Shown: piece after piece, positions 16,822 to 25,157 of the stretch | Position numbering within the stretch: position 1 is the first letter of the stretch | How the letters are laid out: every line of letters starts with the position of its first letter | Assembly: GCA_016297405.1 (NCBI GenBank) | Contig: JAEDGP010000015.1 | Coordinates: 1 to 37,820 of the forward strand | Direction: 5' to 3' | Length of the DNA: 37,820 bases | DNA from: Treponema sp. | GTDB taxonomy: Bacteria; Spirochaetota; Spirochaetia; Treponematales; Treponemataceae | The notes under the pieces: model-generated | The model's input: only the letters and a program-made list of their open reading frames with translations | Told to the model about the DNA's origin: nothing | Database searches by the model: none | Position numbers and translations under genes: made by a program

Positions 16822-17028
16822 TTAATCTCGTGAATATGCCTGGACGGCTTCAAAAACCAATTTAGAAACACTTATGTTGTAAGTTTCTGCGATTGATTTT
16901 AGTTCGTCTATCTCTGATGGTGTGCCAGAAATCGAAAATGTCTTTTTCTTGTCATTTTCAGACTTTTTGGGACGACCTCCACCGTGATAGCCATATCCAA
17001 CGTACGTTTGTTTTTCTTGTTTTGGCAT
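16822..17028 (-). CDS. Ribbon-helix-helix regulator, 68 aa
   Basis: I start this at the ATG at 17028 (MPKQEKQTYVGYGYHGGGRP) because the longer frame to 17130 would run through a hairpin. The ribosome binding site is weak. A basic Gly-rich N-terminal arm (GGGRPKKSENDKKK) leads to FSISGTPSEIDELKSIAE and NISVSKLVFEAVQAY, the strand-helix-helix pattern of CopG/MetJ/Arc repressors. It probably binds DNA as a dimer and may regulate itself, the lipoprotein gene behind it, or the divergent virD4 operon about 270 bases away. The targets are inference. Confidence 0.7.
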   Translation of the reverse strand: MPKQEKQTYVGYGYHGGGRPKKSENDKKKTFSISGTPSEIDELKSIAETYNISVSKLVFEAVQAYSRD

Positions 17029-17100
17029 ACTTAGACGATAGCTGTTTATTTTGTTTTTGTCAATAAGAAAAACAAAATTTTCGATCTTGTTAAAAAGAAT

Positions 17101-17128
17101 GAGGCCAAGGAGAAGAGATCTTGGCCTC
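17101..17128 (-). promoter_or_regulatory. Hairpin in the RHH gene leader (attenuator or operator)
   Basis: GAGGCCAAG (17101-17109) and CTTGGCCTC (17120-17128) form a perfect 9-bp GC-rich stem with a 10-base loop. Read on the minus strand it is followed by a T-rich run, so it could terminate leader RNA. Its position 70 bases upstream of the regulator start suggests attenuation or an operator. Confidence 0.5.
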
Positions 17129-17229
17129 AAAAAAAATCGAAAAGTAGTATTCCGTTATGAAATACGTAAAGAATTATCATATATTTTTATTTTTTTATCA
17201 AGATATTTTGTCCATAAATAAATAATATC

Positions 17230-17258
17230 TTTACAAAAAATAAATATTTACTTATCAT
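17230..17258 (+). promoter_or_regulatory. Promoter of transfer operon 2
   Basis: TTTACA (17230-17235), a 17-base spacer and TATCAT (17253-17258). The leader would start near 17265, giving about 30 untranslated bases as in operon 1. Confidence 0.5.
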
Positions 17259-17270
17259 TAAGATATCTCA

Positions 17271-17297
17271 TGATTCTGCCCGCCCAAGAAGGAATTA
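17271..17297 (+). promoter_or_regulatory. Leader hairpin with GC-rich loop, copy 2
   Basis: TGATTC (17271-17276) pairs with GAATTA (17292-17297, one G-T pair) around a 15-base loop containing CTGCCCGCCCAA. The ribosome binding site AAGGAA is at the junction and the virD4 ATG overlaps the 3' arm. The loop is shared with 6999-7028 while the stem sequence differs, as in a conserved RNA structure. Confidence 0.6.
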
Positions 17298-19468
17298 TGA
17301 AAGATATAGAAGAGTTTTCTCGCGAAGACCCTGAACGCAAGCATACCTATTTGTGGTTGCCAATTTTTAGATGGGTTGTGCCTGTTGTCATTATATGTGT
17401 TGGCTTATTCAACGCCACACAGAGTTTTGCCAGACTTGTGGACTACAACGAAAGTGTTGTTGGAAAACCTCTTTTTTTGCGGCCTGATAGAACGGGTATA
17501 TATAATCCTCTTGTTTTCCTCTTAGGAATTATCAAATTTTCTTTCGATGAAGTCTATTCTGCTCTGGTTATGCAGGTTATGCCAACAGTATTTATTTCTT
17601 TGGGACTTGCTGTAATTGTGTTTGTAGTTTGCAGTATTTTACTTTCGGCTCATCAGCACAATCAGCACATTCATGGCACAGCAAGATGGGCCACAAAAAA
17701 AGATCTGAAGAAAAATGGTCTCTTGCAGCAGTATGGTGTTGTTTGTGGTGAACTTGATACGGCTAATGTAGGTTTTCATGTGGATGCAGAAAAGGCTTCT
17801 TTGGTGCTTGATTTGCCAAAGAATTTGGTGACACAAAGACCTCATGTTGACAAGCTTGTTTGTCATTCCGGACGTACTAATACCTGGATGATTGCTCCTA
17901 CTCGAAGTGGTAAAGGTGTTTCTACAGTAATTCCTACATGTCTAAATTATGGAGTGCCGTATTGGGACTGGGAATATAATAAAAAAAGCATATTCTATAA
18001 AAAAAAGATAACTCGGAAACTTGCACGCACATCAAGAATCATAAAAGGCAAAGGCTCCATGGTCATCTTTGATCCAAAAGGAGAAAACTGGGCCGCTACG
18101 GCAGGTTATAGATCTAAGTTTTCAACCTGCATTCCATTCAGACCATTGGATCCTGATGGAAATACTTGTCACTACAATCCTATTCATGAGATTCCGGATA
18201 CAGCAAGCGAAGCTTTTGCCTGGGCGGACATGATAGGCGAAATCTTTTTTGGGGCGGAAAATGCGAAGGCCGCCTCTGATGGAGCATCACAGTATTTCAA
18301 CAATATGGCGCGCGATATTTTTTCTGGAGTCGTTCTTCATGTTCGTTTCTCTAAAAAAATTCCATGGGAAGAAAAAAATATCTCTATGGTCCTTACGATT
18401 TTCAGTCAGGCTAAAAATGAAGATGATGCTGAAGACGAAGAGGGGGGATGCGGATCAGTGATGCTGGCCCAGTTAAGAGAAGATGGGGTACATGTGGATG
18501 ATGATGGGAAAGAAAATCAATTCATACATGACTTGATTGTAAAAGCGGCGAATCGTTCAGAAATCCAAAACCCTAAAGAAAGGTCTTCAACCTATGCAAC
18601 TGTGTTTTCAAAAATTTCTTTGTTCCAGGACCCATTGATTGCACAGGCAACCAGGTATTCTGATTTTTCAGTCGATGATTTTGTTAATTCAAAAAACGGT
18701 ATATCGCTATATCTTATTGTGCCATATAACCACATTAAGCGAATAAGTCCTGTATTTCGGCTTTTGATTACTTTCATGATCAAGAAGTTTTCCAGCGGAA
18801 CAACCAATGCTAATGACGTAAAATTGAAAAATCCATGTCTTTTCTTGTTGGATGAATTTCCTGTCCTGGGGTATTTTCCTGATATTGCTCAAAACGCCGG
18901 AATCCTTGCAGGGTATGGAGTAACTTTCTTTATCGTCAGCCAGAGTTTGAACCAGATTGTTGATGTGTATGGGGAAAATCATCCGTTTTTGGATCATTGT
19001 AAGACAATCATCATGTATGCGCCTGGAAACCTGAAGGATGCCCGGCAATTTTCTGAGACGATTGGTAACAGATCTGTTTTGCTTGATAATATTTCTTCAA
19101 GCGGCAATCAATATCAAATTGGAATGAACAGTGTTTCCAGATCATCGCAGGAAACTTCTACAAGTCTTGTTTCTCCTGATGAGCTTATGAAGCTTAAGTT
19201 TAACCGGGCAATCATAATGAATCAGAATATGCCGCCTTACAAAGGTAAAAAAGTTGTCTATTATGAAGATCCGCGTTTTAAGGACAAAGCATTTCTTGAT
19301 GAGCCAACAATGAAAGAGATAGAGAGCAGAGTCAAAAAATTGCCTAGCCATCATCACAGGAAGATCAGGGCGATTGTGGAAATTGATGAGCAAATAGCAA
19401 AGATTGAAAATATTGAAGCAATCAATGTAGTCGAAAACATCGATGTTTTCCAGGAGCTGAAAAAATGA
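17297..19468 (+). CDS. traG: T4SS coupling protein VirD4/TraG
   Basis: This 723-residue hexameric ATPase docks the relaxosome and feeds DNA into the channel. N-terminal membrane helices (about 23-43 and 92-117) precede HGTARWATKKDL, the usual TraG sequence before the ATPase core. Walker A is APTRSGKGVSTVIPT (about 200-214) and Walker B is CLFLLDEFPVLG (about 513-524). The end of the protein matches the TraG/TrsK pattern (SRSSQETSTSLVSPDELMKL). The ATG at 17297 is preferred over an in-frame ATG at 17270, which lies before the leader hairpin. It heads operon 2 and overlaps the next gene by ATGA. Confidence 0.95.
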   Translation: MKDIEEFSREDPERKHTYLWLPIFRWVVPVVIICVGLFNATQSFARLVDYNESVVGKPLFLRPDRTGIYNPLVFLLGIIKFSFDEVYSALVMQVMPTVFISLGLAVIVFVVCSILLSAHQHNQHIHGTARWATKKDLKKNGLLQQYGVVCGELDTANVGFHVDAEKASLVLDLPKNLVTQRPHVDKLVCHSGRTNTWMIAPTRSGKGVSTVIPTCLNYGVPYWDWEYNKKSIFYKKKITRKLARTSRIIKGKGSMVIFDPKGENWAATAGYRSKFSTCIPFRPLDPDGNTCHYNPIHEIPDTASEAFAWADMIGEIFFGAENAKAASDGASQYFNNMARDIFSGVVLHVRFSKKIPWEEKNISMVLTIFSQAKNEDDAEDEEGGCGSVMLAQLREDGVHVDDDGKENQFIHDLIVKAANRSEIQNPKERSSTYATVFSKISLFQDPLIAQATRYSDFSVDDFVNSKNGISLYLIVPYNHIKRISPVFRLLITFMIKKFSSGTTNANDVKLKNPCLFLLDEFPVLGYFPDIAQNAGILAGYGVTFFIVSQSLNQIVDVYGENHPFLDHCKTIIMYAPGNLKDARQFSETIGNRSVLLDNISSSGNQYQIGMNSVSRSSQETSTSLVSPDELMKLKFNRAIIMNQNMPPYKGKKVVYYEDPRFKDKAFLDEPTMKEIESRVKKLPSHHHRKIRAIVEIDEQIAKIENIEAINVVENIDVFQELKK

Positions 19469-19893
19469 AAGAAGCCATGAGTATTTACATTAGTTCAGAA
19501 CTAAAAGCTGTGGTTGAACAATTGGCCAAAGAGAAACAGGTTTCATGTTCTGAAGCTGTAAGTTTATGCATTGAGTCATATTTTGAAAAGCGCACCTGCG
19601 ATACTGAACTGATATATAGTCAGCTTCATAAGCAACTGGAAATTTCAAAACGGATTGTTAATTCAATTAATGTGCAAGGTGAATTGATTTCTTCTATGGC
19701 CAAATATCTTGTTTCAAATGTCCTGGAAAATGAGGCGATTGCAGAAAACCTTAGAAAACAGCAGGAAGACGTTCTATTCAAGAAATTCATAAACAGAACA
19801 TACCAGGATCTGAAGAAAAATCATCCTGGATTTATTACAAACATGGTTTTGGATATCTATTCGGATATGAATTTTGAAGATGAGGATAAGTAA
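19465..19893 (+). CDS. Ribbon-helix-helix protein between virD4 and virB11
   Basis: The 142-residue protein starts with MSIYISSELKAVVEQLAK and VSCSEAVSLCIESYF, a CopG/Arc-like ribbon-helix-helix, followed by a helical C-terminal part (about 55-142) with no known domain. AGGAG is 9 bases before the ATG, which overlaps the virD4 stop. In Tn4371-like Trb elements a CopG-type gene sits in the same place between traG and trbB, so a transfer-linked function (operon control or relaxosome contact) is likely. The C-terminal extension is longer than in a plain CopG repressor. Confidence 0.75.
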   Translation: MKEAMSIYISSELKAVVEQLAKEKQVSCSEAVSLCIESYFEKRTCDTELIYSQLHKQLEISKRIVNSINVQGELISSMAKYLVSNVLENEAIAENLRKQQEDVLFKKFINRTYQDLKKNHPGFITNMVLDIYSDMNFEDEDK

Positions 19894-19894
19894 G

Positions 19895-20881
19895 ATGACA
19901 GAAGGAACCCTTGAGGGAATTTCGCAGCACTATAAACAGCAAAAATGGATTGAGAATCTTGAAGATGATATGCGAGAAATCATTCCGTTTGTCAAAAATC
20001 CTCATGTGACTGATATTGCAGTTGGTAACAAAGGTCAACTGATTGTTGAAGGTATAGGAATGGATAAGTGTTTTACCGGAACTTATTTTGATACTGATAC
20101 AATAAAAAGAATAATATCTCAAAGTGCTGCAATCCTTGGTGTGCCAATTGATCAAAGGAATCCATATGTTGAAGGAGTCATACCTTTGGGCGGATATAGA
20201 ATCCGCTTTGAGGGAATTATGCCCCCAAGAGCAGCGGAAGGACCTGTTTTTTTTCTTCGGCGGCCATCAGAAAAGATTTTCGCTTTTGAAAGCTATCTGA
20301 AAGAAAACCGTATTTCCCAAGAACGCTATGATTTGATTCTTGAGCATATCAAAAGGAGGTCGAATATTGTTATTGGTGGTTCTACCGGTTCTGGTAAAAC
20401 CACATTGCTTAATGCTTTGATAGACGAAATGCGCAAGATAACACCTGATGAACGTTTTTATATCGTTGAAGACGCAGGAGAAATTCAATGTAATGCAGAA
20501 GACAAGGTCAATATCTGGGCCGAGGGAGAAGATACGTTGAAGGCGGTTGGTGCTGCATTGCGATGTAATGTTTCAAGAATATTTTTTGGCGAACTTCGTT
20601 ATGGACCTGTTACAAATGAGCTTCTTAAAGCCATGAATACCGGTCATACAGGTTGCGCAACAACCATTCACGCCAATTCTGCATTATCAATGATATCTCG
20701 TATACGGGCCCTTCTTAGAGAAGTGATTACAGGAGAATTGCCGGACATTTCCGAGTCCATTCAACTTTTGATCCATATTCAAGGCTCAAAAAACGGACCT
20801 ATGATTGATGAGGTTGTGGAAACATCCCAATTAGATAATTCAAGTTTCTTAGAAGAACTTGAATCAAACGGACTGATATAG
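19895..20881 (+). CDS. trbB: T4SS ATPase TrbB/VirB11
   Basis: This 328-residue cytoplasmic secretion ATPase of the VirB11/GspE family helps switch the channel between pilus assembly and DNA transfer. Walker A is GGSTGSGKTTLLNAL (about 163-177). The acidic boxes FYIVEDAGEIQ and RIFFGELRYG and the His-box CATTIHANSA follow in the standard order. I prefer the ATG at 19895, one base after the previous stop and with GAGG upstream, over the in-frame ATG at 19874. Confidence 0.93.
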   Translation: MTEGTLEGISQHYKQQKWIENLEDDMREIIPFVKNPHVTDIAVGNKGQLIVEGIGMDKCFTGTYFDTDTIKRIISQSAAILGVPIDQRNPYVEGVIPLGGYRIRFEGIMPPRAAEGPVFFLRRPSEKIFAFESYLKENRISQERYDLILEHIKRRSNIVIGGSTGSGKTTLLNALIDEMRKITPDERFYIVEDAGEIQCNAEDKVNIWAEGEDTLKAVGAALRCNVSRIFFGELRYGPVTNELLKAMNTGHTGCATTIHANSALSMISRIRALLREVITGELPDISESIQLLIHIQGSKNGPMIDEVVETSQLDNSSFLEELESNGLI

Positions 20882-20992
20882 GAGGAGCGGAGAAGGAAAA
20901 AAAACAGGAGCCGACGAGGATGGAAATTATTGAAAATTATGGTTGTCGGAAAAAATGAAGTGCATGGATGAAAATTAATTTTGGAGAAAAAA
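20882..20992 (+). other. Purine-rich gap between trbB and trbC
   Basis: The 111 bases are rich in A and G, with several AGGAG-like strings and a 12-codon ORF behind GAGG (ATG 20920). No hairpin terminator or promoter is evident. It probably remains within the operon transcript. Confidence 0.4.
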
Positions 20993-21340
20993 ATGAAAAA
21001 AAATCACTTTGATAAAAGAATCATAAAACAGATTGTTTTGATGATAGTTCTGCTTGTTGTTGCCACATCACCAATTTTTGCTGCAAGTGGCGATACTATC
21101 GGCAAGTTGGATGAATGGGGCGAAAAAGTTTTGGCTCTGTTTCAGAGTTCCTGGGTAAAAGTCATTCTTCTTGTAGCATTGATCTTGGAAGCAATTGGAA
21201 TGGTTGTGATGGGCCAGCAAGGTGGTGGCGGTGCAATAATAAAGAAATTTGCACCTTGGATAATTGGAACAATCATCTTGCTTTCTGCATCAGGAATTTG
21301 TTCATACTTTACGACTGGTATGGAATTTACTGTCAGCTAA
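20993..21340 (+). CDS. trbC: Conjugative pilin TrbC/VirB2
   Basis: The 115-residue precursor has a long signal peptide with a cleavage-like site IFAASGD (around residue 28). Two hydrophobic helices follow: VKVILLVALILEAIGMVVMG and the segment around IIGTIILLSASGICSYF, separated by a Gly-rich turn (GQQGGGGA) and a basic patch. This is the VirB2/TrbC pilin layout. GGAG precedes the ATG at 20993; an upstream TTG in the same frame is inside the ribosome binding site region and is less likely. Confidence 0.88.
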   Translation: MKKNHFDKRIIKQIVLMIVLLVVATSPIFAASGDTIGKLDEWGEKVLALFQSSWVKVILLVALILEAIGMVVMGQQGGGGAIIKKFAPWIIGTIILLSASGICSYFTTGMEFTVS

Positions 21341-21359
21341 CAAAAGCAGGGGAGATATG

Positions 21360-21626
21360 ATGAACGAATTGACGGTATATGACTATGCGACAAAAGTGCA
21401 TCGAGTTCTTATGGAGCCAAATCTGGTCGGTAGAATTGGCCTTGGGCCTTTTATGTCGATTTTGATTTTGACCATCGTGCTTATGACTATGGTTTCGCCA
21501 TGGTGCATTTTTATTGGGCTGCTTCTCTATTTAGTTGCAAGGACATTATGCAAAAGGGATCCGTACATGCTTACTATTCTCTTTGATAGAATCATGCAGC
21601 CAAATGTGTGGAGGAGGAATTCATGA
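21360..21626 (+). CDS. trbD: T4SS component TrbD/VirB3
   Basis: The 88-residue inner-membrane protein is positioned between pilin and VirB4, as is normal for VirB3. It has a short N-terminus with HRVLMEPNLVGRIGLGP, then two close hydrophobic segments (MSILILTIVLMTMV and CIFIGLLLYLVARTL), and ends with KRDPYMLTILFDRIMQP, typical of VirB3/TrbD. GGGGAG precedes two adjacent ATGs (21357 and 21360). The second has better spacing. The stop overlaps the virB4 start. Confidence 0.88.
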   Translation: MNELTVYDYATKVHRVLMEPNLVGRIGLGPFMSILILTIVLMTMVSPWCIFIGLLLYLVARTLCKRDPYMLTILFDRIMQPNVWRRNS

Positions 21627-24202
21627 ATATTCCATTTCTTGACTTCTCAAAAATGGGTAAAGAGCCAATCAATCAATTAAAGTTTATAACGCCATATTCG
21701 TTCATCTTGGCTGAAGGTGTCTGCCTTCTTAAGAATGGAGCTTTGATGACTACATATCGGGTAAATTATCCAGACATGGAAGCATCATCAGCAGAGAGTA
21801 TCAATGCAATAGCGCAGTTGTTTAACTTGAGTATCATGTCGCTGGCAAGGGAATCTGGATGGGCTGTATATTTTGATGTCTATCGCAGAAAAACTTATGA
21901 TTATCCTGCCGGAACATACAATAATCTTGCTGGTTGGCTCATAGATCGTAGGAGAGCAGACAATTTTAAAAACAATGGGGAACATTACACATCTGATTAT
22001 TACATAAGTTTTGTTTATCAGCTTCCTAATGATATGGAAAACAAAGCCAAATCTTTTTTCTTTATTAAATCAAGAAGAAAAAAATCTCTTTTCCAAACTT
22101 CGCAGCACATAGAAAAAATCAGGAAAGAAGTTTCCAATTTTTCTGATGAGATAGAAAAAGTTATGGGAACATTGGGCACAAAAATATGGAATCATCGTTT
22201 GGATAATTCTGAGCTTTTCAGCTACATAAAGAAAGCTGTCACGCTTAAGGATGAAGATTTTTCGTATCCGGACAATACTTTCTTTTTTTTGGACAATTAT
22301 CTATGTGATGTAGATGTGGAAAATTCGATTCCAATTAAGATTGGGGATTATTATGCTCCTGTGATTGCTGTGATGGATCTTCCTTCACAGACTTATCCGG
22401 CAATATTTGACGGTCTGAACAGAACGAACATCGAATACCGCTGGACAACAAGGTTCATTCCATTGTCAAAGGAAGAATCCATCAAAGAAGCAGATAAATA
22501 CCAGAAACGTATGTATTCAGGAAGAAAATCTGCCGCAACGATTTTCACGGAACTTGCTGCAAATGTCGAAATTGATCGGGAAAATAGAGGCGCGATTGAG
22601 ATGGAGAATGAGGCTTCCCAGATACAGGCTGACATATCGATGGGGGATTATTATCTTGGATATTACACAAGTTCTCTTATGGTTTGGGATAAAAAACTTT
22701 CTGTTGCAAGAGCAAAGTCCATTAATTTGCAAAAAGTCATAAGGTCGTGTGGTTTTCCATGCATGGAAGAAGGGCTTAATTCAGCTAATGCCTGGATGGG
22801 GATGATGCCAGGAGATGTATATTCAAATATACGAAGGCCGTTTCTTTCAACTCGCAATCTGGCTAATATTATTCCGCTATCATCTGCATGGGAAGGACAG
22901 ATGTACAATGATTTTACGGCAGAAACTACAGGATCTGCCGTACCGCTTTTAATCTGTTCCTCTTCTTATGGTACACCGTTTTTTTTGAATTTGAATGTTC
23001 GCGATGTTGGGCATACTTTCATTTTTGGTCCAACAGGTGCCGGAAAATCAACGCTCCTGGCATTGCTTATGGCACAGGCTACAAAGTATCCGGATGCAAA
23101 TATTATCTGTATCGATAAGCAGTTGTCATCCCGAGGATTCATGGTATGTGCTGGAGGCGTATATATTGAACCTGCCAAAGATGATGTAGCATTCCAACCG
23201 CTAAGTGAACTTAAGAATCCTAGAGAAGTATCAGAAAGCGAATACAAAGAGTCTCTGATGTGGTGTCAAAGATTCATTGAAGGATTGTTGGTCCAGGAGA
23301 AAATCGAAATCACTTCCAAAATCAGTAAAGCAATAACTGAGACCTTGGAATCATTATCAACAACAAGCAATAAGAAAAAGACGTTGACATCGTTCCAGGG
23401 ATATTGCAATTACACAGATCCTGTAACAGGTGAAAACACTATCAGAAATGCTTTGGATCCATATTGTGTGGGTGGAATCTTTGGACCGATATTTGATGCT
23501 TCAGAAACAAAGATGAATCTGTCAAAACTTATGACGATTGAGATGGGTAGCTTGATGAAGCTAAGCGAAAAAGCGGTTGCACCTGCATTGATGTATATTT
23601 TCAGGTATCTTGAGAACGTCTGGAATGTTAAAAACGGCGAAAAACAGCCACTTACATTCCTGTTTTTGGATGAAGCCTGGTTGTACTTGCAGCATCCTAT
23701 TTTTTCTTCATATGTCCAGGAATGGCTTCGTACCCTTCGCAAAAAGAAGGTTTTTTGTATTTTTGCTACGCAGGAAGTTTCTGCAGCGTCTGCAAGCTCC
23801 TTGAGGGATACGATAATCCAGCAATGTCTAACCAAAATATACTTGGCAGATGAATCTGCTCAATCGTTGGCTGATAGTTATAGTGATTTTGGGTTGACCT
23901 CAAATGAAATAATCGCTCTTTCAAATGCAACAATGAAAAGAGATTATCTTTTCAAGAATCCATATGGGACCAGAATGTTTCGTTTGGATCTGGATGATTT
24001 TCAGCTTGGGCTTATAACCAGTAACCATGAAATCATAGATAAAGTTGAATCCCAATTTGGTAAAAATACTGGCTTGGAGCTTGCTTTTGAAATGCTTGAT
24101 GCACTCCAGGAGTATTATGTTCAAATCGGTAAAAATCCGAAGTTGTTGGATTATTCAGAATATAAGGAGATTCTTATCAAGGAGAGTACAAATGAAAATT
24201 AA
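21623..24202 (+). CDS. trbE: T4SS ATPase TrbE/VirB4
   Basis: This 859-residue ATPase energises pilus biogenesis and DNA transfer. Walker A is FGPTGAGKSTLLALL (about 467-481) and Walker B is LTFLFLDEAWLYL (about 675-690), followed by the ATQEVSAASASSLRDTIIQQ stretch typical of VirB4. The N-terminal half matches the CagE/TrbE/VirB domain in position. The start is the ATG at 21623 behind GGAGGAGGA, overlapping the trbD stop as ATGA. The 3' end overlaps the trbJ start by 11 bases. Confidence 0.95.
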   Translation: MNIPFLDFSKMGKEPINQLKFITPYSFILAEGVCLLKNGALMTTYRVNYPDMEASSAESINAIAQLFNLSIMSLARESGWAVYFDVYRRKTYDYPAGTYNNLAGWLIDRRRADNFKNNGEHYTSDYYISFVYQLPNDMENKAKSFFFIKSRRKKSLFQTSQHIEKIRKEVSNFSDEIEKVMGTLGTKIWNHRLDNSELFSYIKKAVTLKDEDFSYPDNTFFFLDNYLCDVDVENSIPIKIGDYYAPVIAVMDLPSQTYPAIFDGLNRTNIEYRWTTRFIPLSKEESIKEADKYQKRMYSGRKSAATIFTELAANVEIDRENRGAIEMENEASQIQADISMGDYYLGYYTSSLMVWDKKLSVARAKSINLQKVIRSCGFPCMEEGLNSANAWMGMMPGDVYSNIRRPFLSTRNLANIIPLSSAWEGQMYNDFTAETTGSAVPLLICSSSYGTPFFLNLNVRDVGHTFIFGPTGAGKSTLLALLMAQATKYPDANIICIDKQLSSRGFMVCAGGVYIEPAKDDVAFQPLSELKNPREVSESEYKESLMWCQRFIEGLLVQEKIEITSKISKAITETLESLSTTSNKKKTLTSFQGYCNYTDPVTGENTIRNALDPYCVGGIFGPIFDASETKMNLSKLMTIEMGSLMKLSEKAVAPALMYIFRYLENVWNVKNGEKQPLTFLFLDEAWLYLQHPIFSSYVQEWLRTLRKKKVFCIFATQEVSAASASSLRDTIIQQCLTKIYLADESAQSLADSYSDFGLTSNEIIALSNATMKRDYLFKNPYGTRMFRLDLDDFQLGLITSNHEIIDKVESQFGKNTGLELAFEMLDALQEYYVQIGKNPKLLDYSEYKEILIKESTNEN

Positions 24203-25136
24203 ATCAATTATGTTTGCATTGTTCATTGTTTGTGGAACATCAAATCTTGATGCACAGGCAGCTGTAACTACAACACCTGGATCTGTGATGCTGGATCCAT
24301 CTAACTGGATGACAGCGATTGATACGCTCTATTCGTCTTATGATATGGTCAATAATACCATCACTCAGATTGAACAGCAGTATGAACAGTTGCAGCAGGC
24401 TATTGAAGCTGCAAAATCGATTAGATGGGAAGAAGTTTCATGGGATGGAGATTTTGATATTCGCAATGAAATAAAAGATGCAACTTCCAAGGTGAACAGA
24501 ATCCTGGATAAAACAAGGAAAATACGAGATACGGCAAATGCCAAAAGAATTATTGTCGGTGGTGTAGGGTATTCGCTGGCTGATCTGTGTGGTTTCAATG
24601 GTTCAACTCATAATTTTGTTGCGGCTATTGGAGACGGCATGAATTATATGACTACATCAATGAGACTTGCGGTGAGCGCTTTGGAACACCAATTGACTGA
24701 TAAGCAGAAACAAGCCATCTATCGAAAGTATGGCATTAGTCCGCAAAACTACTTGTTTGTTCAGCAGAGTTCTTCTTACCTCAAGGAAAAAGTTTTTGGA
24801 ATCATCCAGGAAGCGGACAAAGATGTTCAGGACCTTATTTATGAACAGCAAGTAAAAGAGACAAATGCAATACTTAATGCTGCTTATTCAACGATTGATA
24901 GAGATGGTAACATGACAGAGGGTGCATCTAGAGAAGCATTGCTGTTGATGTCTGAACAATGTGCCCGAGGTCTTTTGGACGTGAAAGTTGCTATGGATCG
25001 TGCAGCATCTTTGGCAGCAGCTAATTTTATTCATGAAGAAGCAAAAAAGGAAGCTGAAATACGAGAAAGAGCTCAACAGGATAAACTGCAGCGTTTCTAT
25101 GAGAAAAGTTTGCCCGGAAATTTTGTAAGTAATTAA
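24192..25136 (+). CDS. trbJ: T4SS minor pilin/periplasmic component TrbJ/VirB5
   Basis: The 314-residue protein has a signal peptide (MKIKSIMFALFIVCGTSNLD, cleavage near AQA-A). The mature protein is mostly helical, with TITQIEQQYEQLQQAIEAAK and later amphipathic helices. This is the TrbJ pattern, including the opening TPGSVMLDPSNW and a QQ-rich coiled coil. ATG 24192 lies behind AAGGAG within the end of trbE. Confidence 0.85.
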   Translation: MKIKSIMFALFIVCGTSNLDAQAAVTTTPGSVMLDPSNWMTAIDTLYSSYDMVNNTITQIEQQYEQLQQAIEAAKSIRWEEVSWDGDFDIRNEIKDATSKVNRILDKTRKIRDTANAKRIIVGGVGYSLADLCGFNGSTHNFVAAIGDGMNYMTTSMRLAVSALEHQLTDKQKQAIYRKYGISPQNYLFVQQSSSYLKEKVFGIIQEADKDVQDLIYEQQVKETNAILNAAYSTIDRDGNMTEGASREALLLMSEQCARGLLDVKVAMDRAASLAAANFIHEEAKKEAEIRERAQQDKLQRFYEKSLPGNFVSN

Positions 25137-25157
25137 TAATTAGCGAAGGAGTTGCGT

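Noticed and set aside
17029..17130. N-terminal extension of the RHH gene to 17130
   Set aside because: It would translate through the 17101-17128 hairpin and add a segment with no homology to RHH proteins; the ATG at 17028 gives a standard 68-aa protein.
20920..20958. A 12-codon ORF behind GAGG between trbB and trbC
   Set aside because: It is too short to support as a gene and lacks leader-peptide features such as a regulatory codon run or attenuator hairpin.
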